Source: Georgenia faecalis
Lineage (GTDB): Bacteria > Actinomycetota > Actinomycetes > Actinomycetales > Actinomycetaceae
DNA: 64,000 bases
Assembly (NCBI RefSeq): GCF_003710105.1
Contig: NZ_CP033325.1
Location: 3,224,001-3,288,000 of the forward strand
Direction of reading: 5' to 3'
Made by a program: the position numbers and the translations under genes. This document shows, one piece after another, positions 42,711-51,718 of this stretch. The notes below the pieces were generated by a model. That model searched no databases. It was not told where the DNA came from and was given only the letters and a program-made list of their open reading frames with translations. Positions within the stretch are counted from its first letter, which is position 1. Every line of letters begins with the position of its first letter.

Positions 42711-43733
42711 CTAGGGGGCCGGGACGGCGGCGAACACGGCGTCGATGAGCGCCTCGGGGGCGACGTTGTTCGCCAGGGCGTCGTAGGTGCGGACCAGGCG
42801 GTGGCGCAGAACCGAGTGGCGCAGGGCCTTGACGTCGTCGGGCACGACGTAGGTGCGGCCCTGCTGGAGGGCGTGCGCCTGGGCCACCCGCATGAGCGCG
42901 ATCGCGCCACGGGGGCTGGCGCCCACCCGCACGTGCTGGGAGAACCCGGGCAACGGCCGGGGGCCACCCCCGCGGGTGGTGTTGATGATGGCGACGACGT
43001 ACTGCTTGATCGCCACGTCGACGTAGACCTGCTGGACGAGGCGCTGGAGGTAGACGACGTCCTCCAGGCTCACGGGCGCCGTGCTGAGCGGCGCCTCGAG
43101 CGAGCCGGAGTTGATCCGCTCGAGGATGTCGAGCTCCTCGTTCGGCGTCGGGTAGGTGAGGACCTCCTTGATGAGGAACCGGTCCATCTGCGCCTCGGGA
43201 AGGACGTAGGTGCCCTCCTCCTCGATGGGGTTCTGCGTGGCGAGCACCATGAACGGCTTCGGCAGCGGGTAGACCTCCCCGCCGATCGAGGTCTGCTTCT
43301 CCTGCATCGCCTCGAGCATCGCGGACTGCGTCTTGGCGCTGGACCGGTTGATCTCGTCGAGGAGGACGAGGTTGGCGTGGACCGGGCCGAGCTGGGTGGT
43401 GAACGTGCCGGTGCCGTAGTTGAAGATCTGCGTGCCGACGATGTCGTTCGGCATGAGGTCCGGCGTGCACTGGATGCGGTGGAAGCTGCCCGAGACCGCC
43501 GACGCGAGCGTCTGGGCCGCCGTCGTCTTCGCCAGGCCCGGGACGGACTCGAGCAGGACGTGCCCGCCGGCGAGGAGGGTGGAGACGAGCGCGGTGCGCA
43601 GGGCGTGCTGACCGACCACCCGCTGACCGAAGATGGCGGTGACGCGCCCGAGCAGCTCGGCAGCACGATGGGTGTCGTGCGCCTCGATGGTCTCGGACGT
43701 GGGCGCCATGGCGGGCATACCCGGTGTGCTCAT
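42711..43733 (-). CDS. MoxR family AAA+ ATPase
   Basis: A 340-residue AAA+ chaperone-like ATPase. Walker A is ESVPGLAKTT, Walker B is NLVLLDEINRS, and sensor I lies in MVLATQNPIEEEGTYVLPEA. GASPRGAIALMRVAQAHAL near the C-terminus is the usual MoxR sensor II region. The first gene of the minus-strand block, it presumably drives the DUF58/VWA proteins. The upstream region (43734-43850) is shared with the divergent CopD-CtaG gene. Confidence 0.93.
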   Translation of the reverse strand: MSTPGMPAMAPTSETIEAHDTHRAAELLGRVTAIFGQRVVGQHALRTALVSTLLAGGHVLLESVPGLAKTTAAQTLASAVSGSFHRIQCTPDLMPNDIVGTQIFNYGTGTFTTQLGPVHANLVLLDEINRSSAKTQSAMLEAMQEKQTSIGGEVYPLPKPFMVLATQNPIEEEGTYVLPEAQMDRFLIKEVLTYPTPNEELDILERINSGSLEAPLSTAPVSLEDVVYLQRLVQQVYVDVAIKQYVVAIINTTRGGGPRPLPGFSQHVRVGASPRGAIALMRVAQAHALQQGRTYVVPDDVKALRHSVLRHRLVRTYDALANNVAPEALIDAVFAAVPAP

Positions 43734-43838
43734 CGTTCCCCGTTCCTGTGGCACGCCCGTCCGGAGGCGGGGTGCCGTTCTCGAGCCTCGGTCCCGCGCG
43801 AGTATGCCACCCGGTGCCGCCCCGCACCGCAACCGACC

Positions 43839-43844
43839 TACGCT
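43839..43844 (+). promoter_or_regulatory. Candidate -10 for a leaderless CopD-CtaG transcript
   Basis: TACGCT ends 6 bases before the GTG start at 43851. No Shine-Dalgarno sequence is present. Confidence 0.45.
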
Positions 43845-43850
43845 GGACAG

Positions 43851-45872
43851 GTGACCGCGCCCGCCGACCCTCGCACGCGCGCCGCCGTCCTCGGCGGCGG
43901 CGTCCTCGCCCTGGTCGCCCTCGTCGCCGGCCTCGCCTTCTCCGGAGCGGCGGCCGCCTCCGCCGTCCTCGACCCGGGCGCGCTGGTCCGCTGGGGCGTC
44001 CCCGTCGTGCAGGTGGTCGCCGACTCCGCCACCGCCGTGACGCTCGGCGCGCTCGCGCTGTGCGCCCTCGTCCTCACCCCGCCGGGCCGCGCCCCCACGC
44101 CCGCCCACGCCCGCGCGACGCCGGACGGCGCGCCGGCCCCCGCCTGGCGGGCGGCGTCCCGGGTGGCCGTGGTCGCCGCCGTCGTGTGGACGCTCGCCCT
44201 GCTCGGCCGGCTCGTCCTCACCTACGCCCGGACGGCGGGTGTGCCGCTGGACGACCCCGGGTTCGGCGCCGGCTTCGCGCAGTTCGTCACCGAGATCCCC
44301 CTCGGCCGCTCGCTCGCCCTGGCCACCGCCCTCACCGCCGGTGTCGCGGTGGTGAGCGTCGCCGTGACGTCGATGACCGGGGCCGGGATCGCGGCCGTCC
44401 TCGCCGCGATCGCCCTCGTCCCCACGGCGCTCACCGGTCACGCCGCCGGCTCGGAGAGCCACGAGCTCGCCGTCTCCGCGCTGTGGGTGCACGTCGTGGC
44501 CGTGAGCGTCTGGGCGGGCGGGCTCGTGGTCCTGTGCCTGGTCGCGCCGCGACTGCGGGACGACCTCCCCCCGGCCGCCACCCGGTTCTCCCGGCTCGTG
44601 GGGTGGTGCTTCGCGCTCGTCGGCGTCTCGGGCGTGGTCAGCGGCGCGGTCCGGCTCGGCAACCTGGCCGACCTTGCCACGCCGTACGGGCTGCTCCTCG
44701 TCGCCAAGGCCGTCCTCTACCTCCTCCTCGGCCTCGCCGGCTGGGCGCACCGCCGCGCCACGCTCCCGCGGGTCGCGGGCGACGCGTGGCGCTCGGGGCC
44801 GTTCTGGCGCCTGGCCGCCGGCGAGGTGCTGCTCATGGGTGCGGTCATGGGCGTCGCCGTCGCCCTCGCCTCCACGCAACCGCCGACGCCGGCCCAGGCC
44901 CCCGCGGTGCACTCGCCCGCGCACGAGATCACCGGGTACGCCGTGCCGCCCGTGCCCTCCCCGCTCACGTGGCTCACCCAGTGGCGCCCCGACCTGCTCT
45001 TCGCCGTCGCCGCCGTCGCCGCGGTCGTCGTCTACCTCCGGTGGGTGGTGCGGCTGCGCCGCCGGGGCGACGCCTGGCCGTGGCCGCGCACGCTCTCGTG
45101 GGTCCTCGGCGCCGTCGTCTTCGCCTGGGTGACGAGCGGCGGGCCGGCCGTCTACGGCCAGCTGCTCTTCAGCGCGCACATGCTCGCGCACATGCTCCTG
45201 GCCATGGTCGTGCCGATCTTCTTCGTGCTCGGCGCGCCGCTCACCCTCGCCTTCCGGGCGCTGCCGCGCCGCCCGGACGGCTCGCGTGGCCCACGGGAGT
45301 GGCTGCTCACCCTCGTCCACTCCCGGGTGGCGCAGTTCTTCGCCAACCCCCTCGTCGCCGCCCTCAACTTCGCGGGCTCGATGATCGTCTTCTACTACTC
45401 ACCGCTCTTCGAGCTGGCCCTGAGCACCCACCTGGGGCACGTCCTCATGGTCGTGCACTTCACCCTCGCGGGGTACCTCTTCGCCAACGTCCTCATCGGC
45501 GTGGACCCGGGCCCCACCCGCCCGCCCTACCCCATGCGGCTGCTCCTGCTCTTCGCGACGATGGCCTTCCACGCCTTCTTCGGCGTCGCCGTCACCCAGG
45601 CCACCACCCTCTTCGCGGCCGACCACTTCGCCGGGCTCGGCCTGCCGTGGCGGGTGGACGCCCTCGCCGACCAGGAGGTCGGCGGCGCCATCGCGTGGGG
45701 GGTCGGGGAGTTCCCGACGGTGGTGCTCGCCATCGCGGTCGCCCTGTCCTGGGCGCGGCACGAGGAGCGGACGGCCCGCCGGGACGACCGCCGCGCGGAC
45801 CGGGACGACGACGCCGAGCTCGCCGCCTACAACGCGCGGCTGGCCGAGCTCGCGGGGCGCGACGGCGGCTGA
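43851..45872 (+). CDS. CopD-CtaG fusion: copper transport / cytochrome c oxidase assembly membrane protein
   Basis: A 673-residue polytopic membrane protein. The N-terminal half is a CopD-like domain with about eight helices and conserved His (ALTGHAAGSESHELAVSALWVHVVAVSVWAGG and similar). The C-terminal half is a caa3-type CtaG domain (LLFSAHMLAHMLLAMVVP, FANVLIGVDPGP, FHAFFGVAV). This fusion is widespread in actinobacteria and is linked to copper supply for cytochrome oxidase. It is divergent from moxR. The GTG start lacks a ribosome-binding site. No copper regulator is nearby. Confidence 0.9.
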   Translation: MTAPADPRTRAAVLGGGVLALVALVAGLAFSGAAAASAVLDPGALVRWGVPVVQVVADSATAVTLGALALCALVLTPPGRAPTPAHARATPDGAPAPAWRAASRVAVVAAVVWTLALLGRLVLTYARTAGVPLDDPGFGAGFAQFVTEIPLGRSLALATALTAGVAVVSVAVTSMTGAGIAAVLAAIALVPTALTGHAAGSESHELAVSALWVHVVAVSVWAGGLVVLCLVAPRLRDDLPPAATRFSRLVGWCFALVGVSGVVSGAVRLGNLADLATPYGLLLVAKAVLYLLLGLAGWAHRRATLPRVAGDAWRSGPFWRLAAGEVLLMGAVMGVAVALASTQPPTPAQAPAVHSPAHEITGYAVPPVPSPLTWLTQWRPDLLFAVAAVAAVVVYLRWVVRLRRRGDAWPWPRTLSWVLGAVVFAWVTSGGPAVYGQLLFSAHMLAHMLLAMVVPIFFVLGAPLTLAFRALPRRPDGSRGPREWLLTLVHSRVAQFFANPLVAALNFAGSMIVFYYSPLFELALSTHLGHVLMVVHFTLAGYLFANVLIGVDPGPTRPPYPMRLLLLFATMAFHAFFGVAVTQATTLFAADHFAGLGLPWRVDALADQEVGGAIAWGVGEFPTVVLAIAVALSWARHEERTARRDDRRADRDDDAELAAYNARLAELAGRDGG

Positions 45873-45880
45873 ACGGACCG

Positions 45881-45902
45881 GGAGCGCCGGGCGGCGCGCT
45901 CC
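45881..45902. terminator. Weak hairpin between converging genes
   Basis: GGAGCGC (45881-45887) and GCGCTCC (45896-45902) with an 8-base loop lie between the CopD-CtaG stop and the opposing LmeA-like gene. No T-run. Confidence 0.35.
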
Positions 45903-45916
45903 GGCGCGCGGGCCCC

Positions 45917-46606
45917 TCAGCCGGCGCCCAGGCCCGCGAGGTCGACGTCCCGGCCGGCGGCGCGCACCCGCAGCCCGTCCTCGATGACGTCGACCCGGGT
46001 GAGCTCCAGCCCCTGGGGCAGGCCGGGCACCTCCAGGCGCCACTCGCCGAGCAGGTCGGTGACGGCCGCCGGGAGGTCGTCCGCCGACACCTCCGCCCCG
46101 CCGAGGCTCACCCCCGTGAGCTCGAGGGTGACGGCCGTCCCGGCGGCGACCGGGACGACGCCCACCGCGACGTCGAGGCCGAGCACGTCGAGCCCCAGCG
46201 TGAGCTCGCCGTCGTCGACCGCCAGGCTCAGGCCGGGGTCCGCCGACGCGACGGCGGAGCGCAGCGACTCGACCGGCAGGGTGGCGTTGAGCTCGACCGA
46301 TCCGGCCGCGTAGGGCTCGGCCGTCGTCACGTCCCGCGCGGTCACCTGGACGTCGTCGAGCGTGACGCCGTCGACGACGACGCGGTCGCCTGCGATGCGG
46401 ACCTCCGCGAGCGTCCCGGCGAGCACCTGGGTGAGGAACGGGAAGCCGTCGACGACGACCTCCGGGCCACCCTCGACGTCCACCCGCTCGCGCACCTGGG
46501 CCGCCAGCTCCTCCTCGACGCGGGCGTGCACCACGCGGTCGGCGACGGCGCCGCCGACGACGAGGACGACGGCCAGCACGAGAAGGATGACGGCGAGACG
46601 GCGCAT
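45917..46606 (-). CDS. LmeA-like (DUF2993) lipid-binding membrane-anchored protein
   Basis: A 229-residue protein. A signal-anchor helix (LAVILLVLAVVLVVGGAVAD) is followed by a DUF2993 domain opening VVVDGFPFLTQVLAGTLAEVRIAGD, the family hallmark. Mycobacterial LmeA of this family binds phospholipids and supports mannan maturation in the envelope; a similar role here is inference. The ATG at 46606 has no ribosome-binding site, but a -10 (TACCGT) lies 6 bases upstream, so it is probably leaderless. Confidence 0.85.
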   Translation of the reverse strand: MRRLAVILLVLAVVLVVGGAVADRVVHARVEEELAAQVRERVDVEGGPEVVVDGFPFLTQVLAGTLAEVRIAGDRVVVDGVTLDDVQVTARDVTTAEPYAAGSVELNATLPVESLRSAVASADPGLSLAVDDGELTLGLDVLGLDVAVGVVPVAAGTAVTLELTGVSLGGAEVSADDLPAAVTDLLGEWRLEVPGLPQGLELTRVDVIEDGLRVRAAGRDVDLAGLGAG

Positions 46607-46611
46607 TCACC

Positions 46612-46618
46612 TACGGTA
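46612..46618. promoter_or_regulatory. Overlapping divergent -10 elements
   Basis: The odd palindrome CTACGGTAG gives TACCGT on the minus strand (46618-46613), 6 bases before the LmeA-like ATG, and TACGGT on the plus strand (46612-46617), about 44 bases before the DUF6636-like gene. The two promoters would overlap almost completely. Confidence 0.45.
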
Positions 46619-46660
46619 GGGCCCACGGGCAGAGCTGCCCGGCAGCGGAAAGGACGGACG

Positions 46661-47629
46661 GTGGCCGACGAGCACGAGGGCGTCCCTCGCCCCAGCCGCC
46701 GCGACCTCCGGGACGCGGCCCCACTCCCCGACGGGGCGGCGGCGCACCCCGAGGGGCGCGCGCCGGCACCGGCATGGCTCTGGCTCCTGCTCGGGGCCAC
46801 CCTCATCAGCGTCTCCCTCGCCGTGCTCTGGGGCGCCTCCCGCGCGACGCCGGCCGCCGAGCCGGCCACCCCCACGGCGGCGACCGGCGCGGTGCTCGCG
46901 GGGAGCGAGCCGACCCCACCCACCGGTCCCCCGACCGCCGTCGACCTGCCGACCGCCACCGCCCCGCCGACCGCCACCGTCGCGGAGACCGCCGCCGCCC
47001 GCATGGCGCTCGAGGGGCTGCCGAGCACGTCCGACTGCAGCACCCTCTTCGCCGACGCCCAGGTGGTCCACGCCTACGGCGCCACGGTCCTCGATGGCGG
47101 GCACTGGCCCGACATGCCGTCCGCGCGCCTGCTCCAGCGCGCGGTGGAGGCCGTCGGGCGCTCGTGCGGCCCGGCGTACGCCGACCGGCTCGTCGACTAC
47201 GTCGTCGGTGACCCCACCACCGCCTCCGCCGTGGTCTACACGCTCCAGGAGCACGCCGGCGCCCTTCCCGAGGTCCGGCCCGCGCCCGCGGGCGCGCTCA
47301 CGCTCCCGGCCTTCCAGGCCGCGGGCGGCACGATCCGGTGCACCCTCACCCCCGACGGCGTGGGCTGCACCATCGCCGCCCGGGCCTTCGAGAACCCGCC
47401 CGGCTGCACCGGGCCGACCACCGGGCCGTTCTCCGTCGCGCTGTTCGCCGCGGAGGTGCTGCCGTGCGCCGGGACGATCGCCGGCGGAACCACGCCCCTC
47501 GCCGCCGGGCAGTCGTCCACGGTCGGCCACTACGCGTGCACCGCGGAGGCGGTGGCCGTGCGGTGCTGGCACACCGTGTCGGGCGTGGAATTCTCGCTCG
47601 CGCCGGGACATTATTCCGCCACCTCCTGA
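46661..47629 (+). CDS. Membrane-anchored extracellular protein with DUF6636-like domain
   Basis: A 322-residue protein. A short cytoplasmic N-terminus is followed by one helix (WLWLLLGATLISVSLAVLWG) and a Pro/Thr-rich linker. A domain with DCSTLFADAQVVHAYGAT and paired Cys comes next. The final ~100 residues (GGTIRCTLTPDGVGCTI, CAGTIAGGTTPLAAGQSSTVG, the closing VEFSLAPGHYS) look like the secreted actinobacterial DUF6636 domain, whose function is unknown. The GTG has an AAAGGA site. Divergent from the LmeA-like gene. Confidence 0.7.
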   Translation: MADEHEGVPRPSRRDLRDAAPLPDGAAAHPEGRAPAPAWLWLLLGATLISVSLAVLWGASRATPAAEPATPTAATGAVLAGSEPTPPTGPPTAVDLPTATAPPTATVAETAAARMALEGLPSTSDCSTLFADAQVVHAYGATVLDGGHWPDMPSARLLQRAVEAVGRSCGPAYADRLVDYVVGDPTTASAVVYTLQEHAGALPEVRPAPAGALTLPAFQAAGGTIRCTLTPDGVGCTIAARAFENPPGCTGPTTGPFSVALFAAEVLPCAGTIAGGTTPLAAGQSSTVGHYACTAEAVAVRCWHTVSGVEFSLAPGHYSATS

Positions 47630-47655
47630 ATGTATTCACCCGACTTCCGGGAACC

Positions 47656-47684
47656 TTTACGTCAGTAGGTGACTGCGGTAGCGT
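47656..47684 (+). promoter_or_regulatory. Candidate promoter for the GH92 gene
   Basis: TTTACG (47656-47661) and TAGCGT (47679-47684) are separated by exactly 17 bases within a locally AT-richer stretch after the preceding gene. Transcription would begin near 47691, about 59 bases before the ATG at 47750. Confidence 0.45.
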
Positions 47685-47749
47685 CGACGACGCCTTCCGC
47701 AAACCGCTGGGAACGGCCCATCGAAGAATTGACACGACGGAGTGTGAGA

Positions 47750-50700
47750 ATGAGTCCTGCCGCGCCGCACCGCGCCGCACCACCCGCCCAGAGACGAGTC
47801 ACGCTGGGGGCCTTGCTCGCCCTAGCGGCCGGTTCCCTCGTCGCCGTCCCCGCCGCGGCATCCGCAGCGCCCGAGCCTGCCCCCGCGCCGGCCGCCGTCG
47901 CGGACCCCGCCGGCCTGGTGAACCCGTTCATCGGTACCCAGAACGACGGCAACACCTTCCCGGGGGCGTCCATGCCCTTCGGAATGGTGCAGCTCTCCCC
48001 CGACACCGGTCACTACGTCGGGTACGACTGGAACCGCGAGGAGATCCGCGGATTCAGCATCGTCCACCCCTCGGGCGTGGGATGCGGGCTGGGCGGCGAC
48101 CTGCCGATCATGCCGACGGTCGGTGAGATCACCTCCACCGACTACACCCGGTACGCCTCCGCGTACAGCCACGACGACGAAGAGGCCGAGCCCGGCTACT
48201 ACCGCGTCGGCCTCGAGAAGTACGACGTCACCGCCGAGCTCACCGCGACGACGCGGACAGGCACGCACCGGTACACCTTCCCGTCGACCGGCCAGGCCAA
48301 CGTCCTGCTCAACACGGGCCAGGCGCTGCACCAGGTGCTCTCCAGCGACGTCCGGGTCGTCGACGACCGCACCATCGAGGCGACCATCGTCGGCCAGGGC
48401 TTCTGCCAGGACACCGAGCCGTACACGCTCTACACGGTGACGACGTTCGACCGCCCCTTCGACGAGGTCGGCACGTGGGCCGGGGACACCGTCACCGCGG
48501 ACAGCGAGGCGACCGCGGGCGCGGGCCGACGCGGGGCCTACGCCCGCTTCGACACCACCGACGGCGACCTCGACGTGGAGGCCACCACGGCCCTGTCCTG
48601 GGTCGACCTCGAGGGCGCGCGGGCCAACCTCGCGGCCGAGGGGACCGGCACGTTCGACGAGACCCGCGAGGCCGCCCACGACACGTGGAACGAGCGGCTG
48701 AGCCAGGTCGGCATCACCGGCGGGACCGAGGAGCAGCAGCGCACCTTCTACTCCTCGATGTACCGCGCCCTGCTCTCGCCGAACACCGGCTCCGACGTCG
48801 ACGGCCGGTACACCGGCTGGGACCAGGAGATCCACACGCTCGACGACGACATGGGCACCTACTACCAGACGTGGTCGCTGTGGGACACCTACCGCACCCA
48901 GCAGCAGCTCCTCTCGCTGCTCGCCCCCGCGGAGTCGCGGGACATGGCGCTCTCCCTCCTCAAGGTCGAGGACCAGGGCGGCTGGCTGCCCCGCTGGGGC
49001 TACGGCACGGTCGAGACCAACATCATGACGGGCGACCCGGCCACCCCGTTCCTCGTCAGCGCCTTCCAGCAGGGCCTGCTCGAGGGCCACGAGGAGGAGG
49101 CCTACGCGGCCATCACCGAGAACGCCGACGGCGTCCCGCCCGCGGACTCGCAGTACAGCGGCCGCGCCGGCAACGAGTTCTACCTCGCCAACGGCTACGT
49201 CCCGCACGAGCCGTCCACCCCGAAGAAGCCCGGTGACTTCGACCTCCACCACGGCGGGTCGGCCACCCTGGAGTACGCCCTCGCGGACGCCACGCTCGCC
49301 ACCATGGCGCAGGACCTGGGCCACGCCGAGGACGCGGCGCGGTACGCCGCCCGTGGGCAGAACTACCGCAGCCTCTTCAACCCGGACACCGGCTTCTTCC
49401 AGGCGCGCGACGCCGACGGTGTCTTCGTCGGTGACCCCGACCCCGCGAGCAGCCCCGGCTTCCACGAGGGCACGGCGTGGCAGTACCTCTGGCTGGTCCA
49501 GCAGGACATCCCGGGCCTCATCGACCTCATCGGCGGCCGGGAGGAGACCAACGAGCGGCTGGACTCCTTCTTCGCCTACGACGAGCTCCTCACCAACCGC
49601 GAGCAGACGGTGCGCGAGGTCTGGATCAACGGCCCGTACGACTACTACAACGCGGACAAGTACAACCCGCAGAACGAGCCGAACATCCACGCGCCGTACA
49701 CCTACCTGTGGACCGGCCAGCCGTGGAAGACCACCGACGTCGTCCACGCCGCCCTCACGCTGTTCACCGACGCCCCCAACGGGGTCACCGGCAACGACGA
49801 CATGGGCACCATGTCCTCCTGGCACGTGCTCTCCGCCCTCGGCATCTACCCGGCCGTCCCGGGCACCGAGACCTGGGCGCTCACCTCGCCCGTCTTCGAG
49901 CGGGTCGAGATCGCCCTCGACGACGAGTACTACCCGGGCGGCGACCTCCTCATCACGGCGCCCGGCACCTCGGACGCCAGCCGCTACATCCAGGGCGTCA
50001 CGCTCTCGGGCGAGCCCCTGGACCGCAGCTACATCACCGGCGACGACATCCGCGCCGGCGCGGAGATCGCCTTCGAGGTCGGCGCCGCCCCGTCCGACTG
50101 GGCCACCCAGGAGGGCGCGGCCCCGGCCCCCATCAACAGCGCGGACTACGTCCTGGAGCACCTCGGCGCCGGTGTCACGCCCGAGCGCACCATCCTCTAC
50201 GCCGACGCCGAGGAGGCCACGCGGGTCGACCTCAGCGTCCCGGTGGTCGCCACCGGAGCGGGCACGATCAGGGGCACCGTCACCGTCACCACCGAGGGGC
50301 CCCTGACGACGGCGGACTCCACGCTCGAGTGGAGCGTCCGGTCGGGCAACCTTCCCGCGCCCATCGAGCTCGCGGTGCCGGTCGACGTGGCCGTCGGCGC
50401 GGCTCCCGGCGAGTACGCCGTCACGATCACCGTGACCGACACCCGCGGCAACGAGGTCACCCGCGAGGCGAGCATCATCGTCGCCGAGCCGGGCGGACTC
50501 GTGCCGTACTTCACCAACGTGGGCATCGGCGACGACGGCGCCGACAACGCCGACTTCGACGGGATGGGCTGGTACTACTCCCGCACGGCGCTCGCCGGCG
50601 CGGGCGTGCTCCAGGGCCAGACCTACCCGCTGGGCGAGACCGGGATGAGCTTCGCCCTCCCGCTCGTCCCCGCCGGGGAGCCGGACAACATCGTGGCGCA

Positions 50701-51673
50701 GGGCCAGACGATCGACGTCGAGGACCTGCTCCGCGGTGCCACGCAGTTCTCCCTCATCGGCTCCGGCACCAACGGGGACCAGCGCGGTACCGCCGTACTG
50801 GGCCTGTCCGACGGCACCACCCTCGACACCCCGGTGACCCTCACCGACTGGTGCTCGGGGAACCCGGCCGACGGCAACACCTTCGTCGCCCGGACCGGCT
50901 ACCGCGGCCACAACGCGGGGACTGACGGCGTCCGCTGCTCGCTGTTCGCGACCACGCCGATCGTCATCCCGGACGGCGCGGCGATCACCAGCATCACCCT
51001 GCCCAACAGCCCGAACATGCACGTCTTCGCCATCGCGCACGACGCGCCCGAGGCGCCTGACGAGCTCATCGGGACGGGCGGGGTGCTGCCCGGCACGACG
51101 GTCGGCACGCCCTTCTCGGGCCCGGTCGCCCTCTTCACGGGTGGGACCGGCGAGTCGGCGGAGGACTACACGGCCACGGTCGACTGGGGCGACGGCAGCG
51201 AGGCGACGCCGGGCACCATCACGACCGAGGACGGCGTGTACGTCGTCAACGGTGAGCACACCTTCGCCGCTGCCGGTGAGTTCACCGTGCTGGTCGAGGT
51301 GACGGACGCCGCAGGTGAGTCGATCACCATCGGGTCCACCATCACGGTCGCCCCCGGCGAGGACCCGACGGACCCGCCCACGGACCCGACGGACCCGCCG
51401 ACCGACCCGACGGACCCGCCCACGGACCCGACGGACCCGCCGACCGACCCGACGGACCCGCCCACGGACGAGCCCACCGAGGCCCCGACCACGGACGAGC
51501 CCACCGAGGGCCCGACCACCGAGGCCCCGCCCGCCGGTGACGGCGGGGACGAGGGCCCCGGTGCCGGTGACCTGCCGGCGACCGGCATGACGCCGACGGC
51601 GGCGCTGCTCGCGGCGTTCGCCCTGGCCCTCGGGGCCGGCGCGCTCGCCATCAGGCGTCGCCAGACCGCCTGA
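47750..51673 (+). CDS. Cell-wall-anchored GH92 alpha-mannosidase with LPXTG signal
   Basis: A 1307-residue secreted enzyme. A signal peptide (RRVTLGALLALAAGSLVAVP then Ala-rich) precedes the GH92 N-domain (VNPFIGTQNDGNTFPGASMP). The catalytic (alpha/alpha)6 domain has YYQTWSLWDTYRT, a Glu in QNEPNIHAPYTYLW (near residue 642) and the calcium/catalytic motif GNDDMGTMSSWHV (Gly681 on). A NEW3-like segment (~830-920), a jelly-roll-like domain and a PKD-like domain follow. Then comes a DPTDPPT-repeat stalk and the sorting signal LPATG (from residue 1275), hydrophobic helix and RRRQTA. Expected to remove alpha-mannose from glycans or mannan at the cell surface. GH92 enzymes need Ca2+. Confidence 0.93.
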   Translation: MSPAAPHRAAPPAQRRVTLGALLALAAGSLVAVPAAASAAPEPAPAPAAVADPAGLVNPFIGTQNDGNTFPGASMPFGMVQLSPDTGHYVGYDWNREEIRGFSIVHPSGVGCGLGGDLPIMPTVGEITSTDYTRYASAYSHDDEEAEPGYYRVGLEKYDVTAELTATTRTGTHRYTFPSTGQANVLLNTGQALHQVLSSDVRVVDDRTIEATIVGQGFCQDTEPYTLYTVTTFDRPFDEVGTWAGDTVTADSEATAGAGRRGAYARFDTTDGDLDVEATTALSWVDLEGARANLAAEGTGTFDETREAAHDTWNERLSQVGITGGTEEQQRTFYSSMYRALLSPNTGSDVDGRYTGWDQEIHTLDDDMGTYYQTWSLWDTYRTQQQLLSLLAPAESRDMALSLLKVEDQGGWLPRWGYGTVETNIMTGDPATPFLVSAFQQGLLEGHEEEAYAAITENADGVPPADSQYSGRAGNEFYLANGYVPHEPSTPKKPGDFDLHHGGSATLEYALADATLATMAQDLGHAEDAARYAARGQNYRSLFNPDTGFFQARDADGVFVGDPDPASSPGFHEGTAWQYLWLVQQDIPGLIDLIGGREETNERLDSFFAYDELLTNREQTVREVWINGPYDYYNADKYNPQNEPNIHAPYTYLWTGQPWKTTDVVHAALTLFTDAPNGVTGNDDMGTMSSWHVLSALGIYPAVPGTETWALTSPVFERVEIALDDEYYPGGDLLITAPGTSDASRYIQGVTLSGEPLDRSYITGDDIRAGAEIAFEVGAAPSDWATQEGAAPAPINSADYVLEHLGAGVTPERTILYADAEEATRVDLSVPVVATGAGTIRGTVTVTTEGPLTTADSTLEWSVRSGNLPAPIELAVPVDVAVGAAPGEYAVTITVTDTRGNEVTREASIIVAEPGGLVPYFTNVGIGDDGADNADFDGMGWYYSRTALAGAGVLQGQTYPLGETGMSFALPLVPAGEPDNIVAQGQTIDVEDLLRGATQFSLIGSGTNGDQRGTAVLGLSDGTTLDTPVTLTDWCSGNPADGNTFVARTGYRGHNAGTDGVRCSLFATTPIVIPDGAAITSITLPNSPNMHVFAIAHDAPEAPDELIGTGGVLPGTTVGTPFSGPVALFTGGTGESAEDYTATVDWGDGSEATPGTITTEDGVYVVNGEHTFAAAGEFTVLVEVTDAAGESITIGSTITVAPGEDPTDPPTDPTDPPTDPTDPPTDPTDPPTDPTDPPTDEPTEAPTTDEPTEGPTTEAPPAGDGGDEGPGAGDLPATGMTPTAALLAAFALALGAGALAIRRRQTA
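51362..51466 (+). repeat. 21-bp tandem repeat, five units, in the GH92 stalk
   Basis: Five near-identical 21-base units (alternating two variants at the last codons) encode DPTDPPT repeats that form the wall-spanning stalk before the LPXTG signal. Confidence 0.85.
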
Positions 51674-51677
51674 GCGA

Positions 51678-51718
51678 ACGGGGTGAGGTGGCGGCGCATC
51701 GCCGCCACCTCACCCCGT
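51678..51718. terminator. Perfect 19-bp bidirectional terminator hairpin
   Basis: The arms at 51678-51696 and 51700-51718 are exact reverse complements with a 3-base loop. It begins 5 bases after the GH92 stop and its right arm covers the stop codon of the converging gene. No T-run is present in either direction. Confidence 0.8.

Noticed and set aside
47822-51259. A long minus-strand open frame opposite the GH92 gene
   Set aside because: Low-complexity Val/Gly/Arg/Asp translation with no domain; the plus strand encodes clear GH92 motifs, signal peptide and LPXTG.
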